From NCBI RefSeq assembly GCF_014201355.1, contig NZ_JACHEG010000002.1, positions 620,001 to 684,000 on the forward strand: a stretch of 64,000 nucleotides of DNA. Direction: 5' to 3'. A program made the translations under genes and the position numbers. The notes under the pieces are model-generated. The model was given only the letters and a program-made list of their open reading frames with translations. It made no database searches and had not been told where the DNA came from. This document shows, in pieces, positions 17,081-26,020 of the stretch. How positions within the stretch are numbered: position 1 is the first letter of the stretch; each line of letters starts with the position of its first letter. The DNA is from Aliirhizobium wenxiniae. GTDB lineage: Bacteria; Pseudomonadota; Alphaproteobacteria; Rhizobiales; Rhizobiaceae.

Positions 17081-19116
17081 CGTGTGGCACCTCCGCCAAG
17101 GCGCTCGAGTTTGGTGGGCGGAACATCCAGAGAGGCCGCTCTTTCCGGGTTGATTTTGCCGCACAGAAGATCAGCCAAGGCCGCTAGATTTCCCTTTACC
17201 CTGCCCCGCCGGTCGATAAACGGTTCCGGGACCACGGACTTTGCGAAATTCATCGACATGTTGCGCCAGATCTGGCCGATCGCCTGTTTGGTCGTCATCG
17301 TTCCCTTCCGACGTAGATAAACGGGGTTTATTACCTGCGAATATCCCAGGCGCTGGCCACTAACCCGGCCAACCTTCACGCCCATGTGAACACCATAGGC
17401 TTCGGCGCATTTGACCAGGTCCCCGCCCTTTTTCGCCAGTGATGCACCAAAGTCGCGATCCTCCAGCCAGCCATAAAGAACGAGACGTTCGTCGAAGCGA
17501 TTATCACCTATCGCCGATACTCTGTACGCCATGTTGCAGCCGTAAGGGCTGAACGGACGTTCCCAGACCGATCCCTCAGTCGCAGGGGCCTCATCGACAA
17601 GCTTGACCGCCTCAGCAAAGGGTATGCCCGGCCCCTTGATACCATCAGCGACCACACGCCCCGTAAAGCCCACCACACTGCTTTCATCCGCAAAGGCGCG
17701 CGCCGCGGTAGCAAGCCAGTTCGGGTCGGCAACGAAATCGTCGTCCAGAAACACGAGAACGTCAATTCCCGCCGGCAAATGATCCAAGGCGTTGTTGCGC
17801 TGGGCCGGCAAGCCCGCCTTTCCGGTGAGCACCTCTACACGATCATCATCGGCAAGATCTCCAGCATCACTGCTATCCACGCAGGAAAGAATTACCCGCT
17901 CTGGCGCCAATGTCTGCGTTTCCAGAAGGTGACGGACGGTCTGCGACACGACCTCTGGACGACCGCGGGTGGCGATGGCGACAGCGACCCTGGCAATGGG
18001 CGGCGCTGCCGGCGCAGGAGGCGCCAGACGGGCCGTCGGCTCTTCAAGCAGTTCGCAATATCCTGCTGCGGTCTCGCGCCAGGAGAATTTCTGCATCTGG
18101 ACGAACCCCTTCGCACGCAGGTCGTCCGTCAGCGAAGCCGAGTCCCTCAGGGCCTCGACGTAAGCTATCCATTGAGCCGGGTCGAAGGGCGAAGCCATCA
18201 GCGCGGCATCGCCACAGACTTCCGCCATGCTCGAATGGTAAGACGATATGACCGGGCATCCCAGTGCCATCGCCTCGACGACAGGCAAGCCGAAACCCTC
18301 ATTCAGCGAGGGAAAAGCAAGACACAGAGCATGTTTCAGAAAATAGGCGATGTCGTCATCGGAAACCCGACCGGCCATTATGACATTGTCATGCTGCCCC
18401 GCAGCACTTTCGCTGAAAATACCGAAATCCCCCCCGGCGATGACGATATCTATTCCAAGCCTATCCAGGTCCGCGGCGATCTTCGACAGAAGCGCCAGGT
18501 TCTTGTGCCTGGCGCGGGATCCGAGTGCAAAAACATACCGGCGGGACCGCGCTGCGATCGCCTGAACGACCCCCGGCGCAATGTCGGCCGCATCGGCATT
18601 CCATTGCAGGACATGTTCGTAGCCGTTCGGCAGGACGGCGATATCCTTTGCCTCTATCGGCAGGTAACGGGCAAGCTGGCGCGCCGAGGCATGCGAAACC
18701 GTCGCGATCCGCATCGCCCTTCTGGCGAGAACCGGCTGGATAGACTTGTAGGCCGTCCGGAACGCCAGACTGTAGCTGTCAGGCGCTGCAAAAACGTTGC
18801 CGTCATGGATACAGACGATCTGGTTTTTCTTGGCGACAGGAGCCGTATTGCAGAGATTGAGCAAGGGGCCACGCCATTTCCACGGCAGAACGCATTGTTC
18901 CCACGCATGTCCGTTGAGGCGGCTGGCGACTTCAATCCGCGAAAATGCGTTCAGACCTGGATCGGCAGCGCCCGAAGGAACAAGAAGCGGAGCGACCGCC
19001 TCGCCACCATTTGCCTCATCCAGGGCCTTCAGCACATTCAAGGCGTAGCGCTGCACGCCGGTTGGCGTCTGGGTCAGAAAGCGGCCGTTAACTGCAAAAC
19101 TATCCTTCAGGCCCAT
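17077..19116 (-). CDS. Two-domain glycosyltransferase: GT4 fused to GT2
   Basis: This 679-residue protein joins two sugar transferases. The first ~370 residues are a GT4 (GT-B) enzyme, shown by TPTGVQRYALNVLKAL at the N-terminus and the donor-binding FPSLNEGFGLPVVEAMALGCPVI motif. Residues ~390-640 form a GT2 domain with VAIATRGRPEVVSQTV, the metal-binding VFLDDDF and GYSQVINPVYLRRKG. Such fusions add consecutive sugars to one lipid-linked acceptor. It is the first gene of the minus-strand operon with the Wzc-like protein and the GT2 enzyme, overlapping the next gene by 4 bases. Confidence 0.85.
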   Translation of the reverse strand: MGLKDSFAVNGRFLTQTPTGVQRYALNVLKALDEANGGEAVAPLLVPSGAADPGLNAFSRIEVASRLNGHAWEQCVLPWKWRGPLLNLCNTAPVAKKNQIVCIHDGNVFAAPDSYSLAFRTAYKSIQPVLARRAMRIATVSHASARQLARYLPIEAKDIAVLPNGYEHVLQWNADAADIAPGVVQAIAARSRRYVFALGSRARHKNLALLSKIAADLDRLGIDIVIAGGDFGIFSESAAGQHDNVIMAGRVSDDDIAYFLKHALCLAFPSLNEGFGLPVVEAMALGCPVISSYHSSMAEVCGDAALMASPFDPAQWIAYVEALRDSASLTDDLRAKGFVQMQKFSWRETAAGYCELLEEPTARLAPPAPAAPPIARVAVAIATRGRPEVVSQTVRHLLETQTLAPERVILSCVDSSDAGDLADDDRVEVLTGKAGLPAQRNNALDHLPAGIDVLVFLDDDFVADPNWLATAARAFADESSVVGFTGRVVADGIKGPGIPFAEAVKLVDEAPATEGSVWERPFSPYGCNMAYRVSAIGDNRFDERLVLYGWLEDRDFGASLAKKGGDLVKCAEAYGVHMGVKVGRVSGQRLGYSQVINPVYLRRKGTMTTKQAIGQIWRNMSMNFAKSVVPEPFIDRRGRVKGNLAALADLLCGKINPERAASLDVPPTKLERLGGGATR

Positions 19117-19339
19117 CGATAAATTCCAACGCTTTCCCTGCTACAGAAACTATTGTTGAAATCATTTTCCAGTAAAAATACCGGACACTTCAATAACAAT
19201 AGCACGATAAATTCCAGTTTCAGCACTGAATATTTGAAATAGTTAATCCCGAAGGGAGTACAGCCCGATTTTTCGACGAGATATCTATTGGACCCACCAG
19301 CGCTCGAATGATCCGCGCAATGCCAAAAGGCATTATTCC

Positions 19340-20038
19340 TCAATAGCTTCCACGCGCATTCAAAACAGCAGGTATGGTCTTGGCCATAATCACCAGATCG
19401 CCGACAAGACTGCGATTGGCGACATAAAGCGCGTCGAGCTGCACGCGCTTGACGTAATCGGCATCGCTTCGCCCGCTAACCTGCCACAATCCCGTCAGCC
19501 CCGGACGCACGCGAATATAATCGGCGTAGTTCTGGCCATAATAAACCGTCTCGCTGGGAACGATCGGGCGGGGACCGACAATGCTCATATGGCCGAGAAC
19601 GACATTCACGAGCTGCGGAATCTCGTCAATGCTGCTCTTGCGCAGGAAAGCGCCGAACGGCGTGATGCGCGGATCGTTCTTCAGCTTGCGCGTGGCCGCC
19701 CACTCCGCTTGCTCCGCTGGATTATCCGCCAAGTATTTTTCAAGCAACGCTTCGTTATTGTTGACCATGGTGCGAAACTTAAGGCACGGGAACATCCCCC
19801 CGCCGCGCCCAATTCTGCTATGAGCAATGAAGATTGGCCTTCCCTGGATCAGCAGCAATACGAGAGCCGTTATAAATATTAATGGCACAAGAACAAACAA
19901 AGCCGTTAGAGATAAAAGAATATCTAAAGCTCTCTTAGCAAATAAAGACAGCCCAGGAGACAGCTTTAACTTGAACTTGTCGAAAACAAATAATCGCTGA
20001 ACGCCACTTTCCCCGGCGTTTGCATTGACGTCACGCAT
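19340..20038 (-). CDS. exoY: Undecaprenyl-phosphate sugar phosphotransferase (ExoY family)
   Basis: This priming enzyme transfers a sugar-1-phosphate, galactose in characterised ExoY proteins, from a UDP-sugar to undecaprenyl phosphate and starts each repeat unit. The 232-residue protein has one N-terminal membrane segment, then the conserved core KFRTM, SIDEIPQLVNVVLGHMSIVG, GPRPIVP and RPGLTGLWQVSGR. It ends IPAVLNARGSY, very close to the C-terminus of rhizobial ExoY. It is transcribed alone on the minus strand, divergent from the GT4 gene at 20319. The actual sugar could differ. Confidence 0.9.
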   Translation of the reverse strand: MRDVNANAGESGVQRLFVFDKFKLKLSPGLSLFAKRALDILLSLTALFVLVPLIFITALVLLLIQGRPIFIAHSRIGRGGGMFPCLKFRTMVNNNEALLEKYLADNPAEQAEWAATRKLKNDPRITPFGAFLRKSSIDEIPQLVNVVLGHMSIVGPRPIVPSETVYYGQNYADYIRVRPGLTGLWQVSGRSDADYVKRVQLDALYVANRSLVGDLVIMAKTIPAVLNARGSY

Positions 20039-20132
20039 TGACGCACTCCATATCAGCAGATGTGATTAAAGGTCAGTCGATTTGCATGCACTGCGTAGCA
20101 CTGTTAATCATTGCTAACAAATGCTTAAAAGT

Positions 20133-20162
20133 TTGACAATATATTTATTGACTGTAGTCTAT
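20133..20162 (+). promoter_or_regulatory. Candidate sigma-70 promoter upstream of the GT4 gene
   Basis: TTGACA at 20133-20138 is followed after 17-18 bases by AGTCTA/GTCTAT. The surrounding gap between exoY and the GT4 gene is markedly AT-rich. TTAA/TAAC half-sites at about 20103-20127 resemble parts of CtrA boxes but none has the full consensus. Confidence 0.3.
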
Positions 20163-20318
20163 TGAAAAATGTTAGAAACTCCAGAAAGTCTTTACTGAAG
20201 CTTTCCGGACCGTTCTCCCTTAGTTCTTCTTTGGAACAACCAGCATTACAGGTTTATCCTCAGAACTATCGGACGCTAATACGATTTATAGAATATAACG
20301 ATTCTCGTGAGGTGGCTC

Positions 20319-21443
20319 ATGCGCGTGGCAATTATCCACTATTGGCTCGTCGGAATGCGAGGCGGCGAGAAAGTCCTTGAGGCTATCTGCAAGATTTATC
20401 CGCAAGCTGACATTTACACACATGTATATGACAAGGCTTCTATATCAGCTGCAATCAATTCACACACAATTTATCCAACGTTCATCAATTCTTTGCCATA
20501 CGCAAAGCGTATGTATAAAAAATACCTTCCCCTGATGCCGATGGCGCTGGAGCAACTGGATTTAAGTCAATATGATCTTGTCATCAGTAGCGAATCCGGC
20601 CCCGCCAAGGGCGTTATTCCGAATTCTCCGGCCGTGCACATCTGCTATTGTCATTCACCGATGCGATACGTCTGGAACATGTATCACGAATACTATCGGA
20701 AGTCAGGTATAATGACGCGGCTAATGATGCCGCCGCTCGCGCATCGCCTCCGGGCGTGGGATATCGGCACGGCAAGCCGGGTCGATCATTTCGCCGCCAA
20801 CTCGGTCACGGTCGCCAACCGGATCAGAAGCTATTATCGCAGGGATGCCGATGTCATCCACCCGCCCGTCGACACTCAGGCCTTTCGCCCGGTGCCCATG
20901 CAGGAGGTCGGCGACTATTATCTGATGGTCGGCGAGCTCGTCGGCTACAAGAGGCCGGATCTGGCAGTAGAGGCATTCAATCTGATGAAGAAAAAACTCG
21001 TCGTCATCGGCGGCGGCGAGATGCTGGACTATCTTCGCAAGATTGCCGGCCCGACAGTGACGATCATGGGCTCACAATCTTTCGACGTGCTGAAGTATCA
21101 CTATGCACGATGCAGAGCCCTGATCTTTCCGGGCGAAGAAGATTTTGGTATAGTCCCGCTGGAAGCCATGGCAAGCGGTCGTCCTGTCATCGCATTTGGG
21201 CGCGGCGGAGCAACCGAGACGGTCATCGATGGCAGGACGGGCGTTTTCTTCAAGGATCAAACCGTAGAGACGCTTATCGACGCCATCGACCGGCTGGAGC
21301 GTATGGACTTCGATCCGGCCGATGCCGTGACACGCGCCGCAGATTTCGCCACACCTGTGTTCATCAGGAAATTCAGTAACTTTGCGTACAAGGCGCTAGG
21401 CACCGAGCCGCCGCCGGCCGTGAGACCCGCACAGATAGCATGA
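20319..21443 (+). CDS. GT4 family glycosyltransferase (WbaZ/mannosyltransferase-like)
   Basis: This predicted GT-B sugar transferase of 374 residues begins MRVAIIHYWLVGMRGGEKVLE, where the glycine-rich loop binds the acceptor side. The donor-binding motif appears as FPGEEDFGIVPLEAMASGRPVIAFGRGG. The HSPMRYVWNMYHEYY segment is characteristic of the WbaZ-like subgroup, which often transfers mannose, but the substrate is not proved. The ATG at 20319 has a GAGGT site upstream; a GTG four codons earlier is less likely. It forms an operon with the ExoF-like gene. Confidence 0.87.
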   Translation: MRVAIIHYWLVGMRGGEKVLEAICKIYPQADIYTHVYDKASISAAINSHTIYPTFINSLPYAKRMYKKYLPLMPMALEQLDLSQYDLVISSESGPAKGVIPNSPAVHICYCHSPMRYVWNMYHEYYRKSGIMTRLMMPPLAHRLRAWDIGTASRVDHFAANSVTVANRIRSYYRRDADVIHPPVDTQAFRPVPMQEVGDYYLMVGELVGYKRPDLAVEAFNLMKKKLVVIGGGEMLDYLRKIAGPTVTIMGSQSFDVLKYHYARCRALIFPGEEDFGIVPLEAMASGRPVIAFGRGGATETVIDGRTGVFFKDQTVETLIDAIDRLERMDFDPADAVTRAADFATPVFIRKFSNFAYKALGTEPPPAVRPAQIA

Positions 21444-21476
21444 CACAGGTGAAATAGCCGAAGGAGCATAGGGAAC

Positions 21477-22793
21477 GTGACGCATACCAATTCCTCCTGC
21501 CGCCGTAACCGCAAAGCACTCTTTTCCTTCCCCGCAGGCGCTTGGATACTTGCGCTTGCCTCGGGCATGCTCGCATCGACCTTCGGGCAGGCCCTTGCAG
21601 CCACCTATCTTCTCGGTCCGCTCGACGTGTTGAAGATCCGTGTTTTCGAATGGCGGCCGAGTGCGGGCATTGCCTATGAGTGGGTGCCGCTGACGGGGGA
21701 ATTTACGGTTTCGGCCTCGGGAACGCTGTCACTGCCGATCGTGGGTACAATTCCGGTTGCCGGCAAGACGCCGGAGGAAGTCTCCGAGATCATCGGCGAG
21801 CAACTTCAGGCCCAGATCGGCCTGCAAAAACGGCCGAATGCATCGATCGAAATCTCCAGTTACAGGCCATTTTTCGTTACGGGCGCAGTTGGAACACCCG
21901 GCAAGTTCAATTTCCTCCCCGGCCTTACCGTAACCCAGGCGCTCAGCATGGCGGGAGGAAGCGGAAGCGTTGACCCTCGGGTCATGGAGGTCCAGCGCGA
22001 GGCCCTTGTGAACCAGGGAACGATGCGAGAGCTTGAAGCAGAGCGGCTTGGTCTCATAGCCAGACAGGCCCGCGTGGATGCCATGCTGGCGAAGAACAGC
22101 AAGATCAATTTTCCGCGCGAACTGACGGAACGCTCGTCCCAGACCGCTGTGATGCAGGTGATGCGAAACGAGCAGGCGCTTCTGGACAGCCGCCTGCGCT
22201 CTATGGATTCCGATCTTACCGCGCTTGAACAGTCCAAGGTTCTTGCCAAGAACCAGATCGAAGGACTTAAGCAGAAGGAAGCGTCGCTGACGAAGCAGAT
22301 CGATCTCGCCAACAAGGATCTGAGCTCGGTCAACAAGCTGGTTTCACAAGGGCTGACCGTGTCATCACGCCAGCTTGGCGCGAACCAGAATCTCGCGGAT
22401 CTCGAGAGCCGCAATCTCGACGTATCGCTTGCCCTTTTGACTACGCAGCAGGATCTGACGAAACTCGACCAGGATGCATTGGCCGTCGTGGAGAAGTTCA
22501 AGGCATCCGCACTGATGGAAGCATCAGAACTCAGAGACAAGCTTGCAGCCAATGACGAGAAAATGAGAACCTCGCAGGCACTGCTCCTGAATATCGAGAT
22601 GCGCGTGCCGGCGGCCCTATCCGCGCTGAATGCCGAAGGCCGCCCGCGTACGATCACGAAAATCAGCCGCACGATCAACGGCGCGGCGGAAACATTCGTG
22701 GTCAAGGACGACGACCCTGTCCAGCCAGGCGATGTCATTCGTGTAGAGCCTCAACAGAATGCGGTGACGCAAAACGGGAGTGCCTCGCAGTAA
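21477..22793 (+). CDS. ExoF-like polysaccharide export protein
   Basis: This is a periplasmic/outer-membrane export component of an exopolysaccharide system. The 438-residue chain has an N-terminal signal peptide (cleavage near QALAA), then the polysaccharide export domain starting YLLGPLDVLKIRVFEW. An SLBB-like region follows with FVTGAVGTPGKFNFLPGLTVTQAL, and then a long coiled-coil C-terminal half, as in ExoF of rhizobia. GTG at 21477 is the start, with AAGGAG 10 bases upstream. It lies 33 bases after the GT4 gene. Its partner is the Wzc-like protein. Confidence 0.88.
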   Translation: MTHTNSSCRRNRKALFSFPAGAWILALASGMLASTFGQALAATYLLGPLDVLKIRVFEWRPSAGIAYEWVPLTGEFTVSASGTLSLPIVGTIPVAGKTPEEVSEIIGEQLQAQIGLQKRPNASIEISSYRPFFVTGAVGTPGKFNFLPGLTVTQALSMAGGSGSVDPRVMEVQREALVNQGTMRELEAERLGLIARQARVDAMLAKNSKINFPRELTERSSQTAVMQVMRNEQALLDSRLRSMDSDLTALEQSKVLAKNQIEGLKQKEASLTKQIDLANKDLSSVNKLVSQGLTVSSRQLGANQNLADLESRNLDVSLALLTTQQDLTKLDQDALAVVEKFKASALMEASELRDKLAANDEKMRTSQALLLNIEMRVPAALSALNAEGRPRTITKISRTINGAAETFVVKDDDPVQPGDVIRVEPQQNAVTQNGSASQ

Positions 22794-22909
22794 CCGGCAT
22801 CAACCTTAATAGAGAGGAAAACTCGCCACGGCAGCGTTCGGGGCTTGATCCAATACGCATAGACATGCGATATTAATATTAGAGAATCCTAATTAAAATT
22901 GGGTAATGA

Positions 22910-23218
22910 ATGGCTACTTGGGTCCTGATCCTTTCCGCCGCCATTGGCGCCGTTTGTGGAATCTGGCTTCATGTCGTTGTCTTCACAATACTTTCCGTAT
23001 TCGTCGCGATCGTCTATCTCTTGACCGCAGTCCTATCGGGACTTTCATTGGCATCTACCTTCATATGGGTCATGATGCTGAGCACTGCGCTTGGCGCTGG
23101 TTATATTGCCTCTCATTTCGTGCGTTACGTCGCCCATACCCGGGCACATAAAGCCAAGCACCGACATTCGGAACTGGATGCCGGCACCAAATATCTTCAC
23201 GATCAGCAACAACCCTGA
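22910..23218 (+). CDS. Small three-helix membrane protein of unknown function
   Basis: This 102-residue protein has about three hydrophobic segments from residues 4 to 72, then a short basic/histidine-rich tail (HTRAHKAKHRH). I do not recognise the family. It lies 116 bases after the ExoF-like gene in an AT-rich context and on the same strand, so a role in the exopolysaccharide machinery is plausible by position only. The ATG at 22910 is the only start that yields this frame. The ribosome site is weak (GGGTAATGA). Confidence 0.6.
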   Translation: MATWVLILSAAIGAVCGIWLHVVVFTILSVFVAIVYLLTAVLSGLSLASTFIWVMMLSTALGAGYIASHFVRYVAHTRAHKAKHRHSELDAGTKYLHDQQQP

Positions 23219-23563
23219 CCGGCACAACAAATAGCCGAAGGCGTGTTCAGGCCGGATACGGATAATTTTAGCATATTCGAAGCGAATATTCATTTTTTGC
23301 AATCGAAATCCAAGCCACGCGTTGGCTATACTGATGATTCTTACTTAAATCAAATATACGTATCAGCGTTTATTTTCGATGGACGCCATGTCTATCGCTA
23401 GTCTAACTTATCAATACATACAGAAACACTGAATAACCGGTGATCAATCTCGTGAGGAATTCAATCCATTTCACGAACATCGGGAAATTGATAAATCAGG
23501 CGATCATCCCAGAGCCGCTGACCTGCCAGGACACACGTAACTTCCTTGAAGATAGGATCGGAC
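23219..23563. other. AT-rich gap before the GH16 gene
   Basis: About 345 bases with low GC. The promoter of the downstream glycanase should lie here. No RNA gene, terminator or clear repeat was recognised. A TTG-started extension of the glycanase frame begins at 23546 but spoils the Tat signal. Confidence 0.5.
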
Positions 23564-24478
23564 ATGTCGAAGCTGCCGCGTAGAACATTCGTCAAGGCAT
23601 CGGTACTGGCAGGGGCCGGGGTGATGCTGGGTGGCCGGGCACTGGCAGCAAGTGACCCGACCAGCGGACGCCGCCTGATCTTTGACGAGCAATTCAGAAC
23701 GATCGACTGGACGATTTGGGAAGCCGGGCGGAAAGCGACGACATTCGATCCGGGCTTTTACGGTAATTCCGCCTTTGCCCGTAGCACCGGCGAGGAGGGT
23801 TTCAATCCTTACGCAATCGTCGACGACGACGCGACGGCAAACGGCAAGGCGCTTCGGATCTCGGCAAAATATATCGGACGGCAAATGTCCGTGCCGCATT
23901 ATTACGGCAACGCGGAACCGCAGAAGCAATGGATCTCCGGCAATCTTCAGACCGCCCGCGGAGACGGGACAATCCTGAAGGGCTGGCGGACCGGCTATTT
24001 CGAAACCCGGATGATCTTTCCCAAACATCCGCTCACATGGCCCGCCTTCTGGCTGATGAATGGCCGCAGCATTCTTTTCCCGAAAACCAGTATCGAGATT
24101 GATGTCGTCGAGCAGAAGGGGTTCGAACCGACGAATTACGGTGCCTACTTGCACGAGTGGGGCGAGCCAGGGGAGCGGCACGCCGAAGTCGGCGTCAGAA
24201 CGCCGGTCGATATGACGACGCAATATTGCCGATACGGCATGCTGGTGACCGAGAACGAATGCAGACCGTATTTCGAACGGGAGCCAGTGATCGACCCCGC
24301 GAGCGGCAGACCGACCGTCTGGTCGATCGGGCGCGCCGCGGAAATCAAGTCCAATAACGATGTCTTCTGGCCGCTCGTGACCCTCGCGCTGCGTGCGGAC
24401 GTGCCTTACCCGGATCCCTTGCTTCCCGAACACATGGAGACATCGATGCGGGTGGACTATGTGAAGGTCTATGCGTGA
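23564..24478 (+). CDS. Tat-exported GH16 family endo-beta-glycanase
   Basis: This is a predicted secreted endo-glycanase that trims or releases the polysaccharide, analogous to ExoK. The 304-residue protein starts with a twin-arginine signal (LPRRTFVKAS, then a hydrophobic stretch ending ALAA). The GH16 active site is visible as EIDVVE, with nucleophile Glu178, Asp180 and acid/base Glu183. WPAFWLMN just before it is also typical. The ATG at 23564 follows an AGGATCGG site. Its last 10 bases overlap the end of the convergent polymerase gene. Confidence 0.88.
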   Translation: MSKLPRRTFVKASVLAGAGVMLGGRALAASDPTSGRRLIFDEQFRTIDWTIWEAGRKATTFDPGFYGNSAFARSTGEEGFNPYAIVDDDATANGKALRISAKYIGRQMSVPHYYGNAEPQKQWISGNLQTARGDGTILKGWRTGYFETRMIFPKHPLTWPAFWLMNGRSILFPKTSIEIDVVEQKGFEPTNYGAYLHEWGEPGERHAEVGVRTPVDMTTQYCRYGMLVTENECRPYFEREPVIDPASGRPTVWSIGRAAEIKSNNDVFWPLVTLALRADVPYPDPLLPEHMETSMRVDYVKVYA

Positions 24479-25866
24479 GCAGGCACCGGCGGCGCGAACG
24501 ACGTCTCACGCTCTTCGGCCGGCACCGCTGTCGCAAGCCCCGCCATGACGAAAAATAAAAGTCCGGTATCCACGGTTGATCCTGATACCGAAGCGCCGAT
24601 GAGAAGACAAAGGCAACCGTTGCGGCCCGCAAGCCGGACATCACTGTCGAATGTCCGCGGCGTTCCCCGCCTGGTGTAAAAGGCAGACAAAAAGAACAGG
24701 CCGAAGAAAATCACACCCGGAATGCCGACATTGGAAAGAAGCGCAATAATGAAGCTCGATGTGCGAGAGGTGCCGAGCCCGACGCCGAGGCCATACGAGT
24801 TGATAAAATTGCTCCAGCCATAGGCATTCCACATGCCCCGTTCGATGCCGGATGCAGAGTTCGCCTTGCTGAAGAGCAGAAGATCAAAATAGGCATAAAG
24901 CTGGCGGAAAAGATCCTCGTTCATAACGATCATCATGCCGACGAGGACGAGGACGATCGGCGCGAAAAGAACGATACCGCCACTGATCCGGGTGCCGGAC
25001 CGGCCGCCGCAGCGGAAAAAGCAGGTCATGTAAAGGATCGCGAGGCAGACCGGCAGACCGAACAGGCCGGCGGACGAAGTGGATCTGATCACCATAATCG
25101 ATGTCAGCAGGAAGAGAAAACCTGTCAATTTGCTGTAGCGCCCGCAAATGCGCATCGTTCCGGCAAAACCCACCACACCCAGGCTGACACCGGCGAATGT
25201 GGAAGCCTCCGGCCAGGAACCGACGACGCGTTTGACGCCGGCGACAATCGCCTCGTCATGGAAAGCGTAAGGTGCGTTGCGGATATAGCTGAAGAGTTCC
25301 TGGATCGGGGTTCCGTAGGTGACGAGATCGGCAATGCCGAAGAGCAGGTTGGCGGAAGAGAAGGCCAATACGGTACCGGTCGCCGCGCGAAATCCTGCCA
25401 TGGTAGAGCCCATCGCAACAATCATGACGAAGGTCACAATATTGGCGGTGTTGTAGATGGCCTGGGTGAGATTGCTGGAAACCGGACCGAGCGGCACCGC
25501 ACCGCCGGTCTCGGGATATTCGGACGAGCCGAGCGGAATGATGTTCATTGTCTCTGCCCACAGCCTCGGAGCGAAAAACCCTGCAAGCACGCCATAGGTC
25601 AGAAGGCAGAGAAGCCAGAAAGCGGGTTGCGGAAAGGCCAGCGCGTTGAGTGCGACCTTCATCTTCTCACGGTAGGAGAGCGTTGCAAGCGCCAGGAAGC
25701 CGACGAAGAGATGGCCGGGCTGAATGCCTGCCCCGCCGATCATCACCGCAGCCGCTCCGCCGAATATGGTCATCACGCCGAAGGCAATCGCTGTGGCGCG
25801 ATAACCGGATATCAGGCAGAGGATGCCGACGATAAGCGTGAAAACACCGACGGGCGGGATACTCAT
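24469..25866 (-). CDS. Candidate polysaccharide polymerase / O-antigen-ligase-like membrane protein (Wzy-like)
   Basis: This 465-residue protein has around ten to twelve hydrophobic segments and a larger central soluble loop, the layout of Wzy polymerases and WaaL ligases. Sequence alone gives no diagnostic residue that I can name, so the assignment rests on topology and on context with a priming transferase, flippase and chain-length protein. The ATG at 25866 follows a GTG one codon earlier. It is convergent and overlapping with the GH16 gene. The RIME-like repeat at 25916-26020 separates it from the FAD protein gene upstream. Confidence 0.68.
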   Translation of the reverse strand: MSIPPVGVFTLIVGILCLISGYRATAIAFGVMTIFGGAAAVMIGGAGIQPGHLFVGFLALATLSYREKMKVALNALAFPQPAFWLLCLLTYGVLAGFFAPRLWAETMNIIPLGSSEYPETGGAVPLGPVSSNLTQAIYNTANIVTFVMIVAMGSTMAGFRAATGTVLAFSSANLLFGIADLVTYGTPIQELFSYIRNAPYAFHDEAIVAGVKRVVGSWPEASTFAGVSLGVVGFAGTMRICGRYSKLTGFLFLLTSIMVIRSTSSAGLFGLPVCLAILYMTCFFRCGGRSGTRISGGIVLFAPIVLVLVGMMIVMNEDLFRQLYAYFDLLLFSKANSASGIERGMWNAYGWSNFINSYGLGVGLGTSRTSSFIIALLSNVGIPGVIFFGLFFLSAFYTRRGTPRTFDSDVRLAGRNGCLCLLIGASVSGSTVDTGLLFFVMAGLATAVPAEERETSFAPPVPAHA

Positions 25867-25915
25867 CACGGTAACCCCGCCGTTGTGGTGAAGTGGGTTT
25901 GGCGCGCCGTCGAGC

Positions 25916-26020
25916 GAGTACGTTTCCGCGTTTCCTCAAAACGCGACCTCGCTCCATCTCCCTGTTCTAACGCAATTCCGGCCGTAAAACCGGTTCCCAC
26001 CTTTAGTCGAATTGCCCTAC
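25916..26020. repeat. RIME1-like intergenic palindromic repeat (copy A)
   Basis: About 105 bases align with 40587-40690 across their whole length. The strongest shared block is AACGCAATTCCGG followed by AAAACCGGTTCCCAC. It holds inner palindromes such as the AATTCCGG/CCGG pair and GCGTTTC/AAACGC. This matches my knowledge of RIME1, a roughly 100-base mosaic element of Rhizobium and Agrobacterium. The right end supplies the stop codon of the minus-strand gene at 26017-27345. This copy is more diverged at its left end. Confidence 0.75.

Noticed and set aside
19107..19343. Minus-strand frame between the GT4-GT2 gene and exoY
   Set aside because: AT-rich gap with no ribosome site; its residues show no domain.
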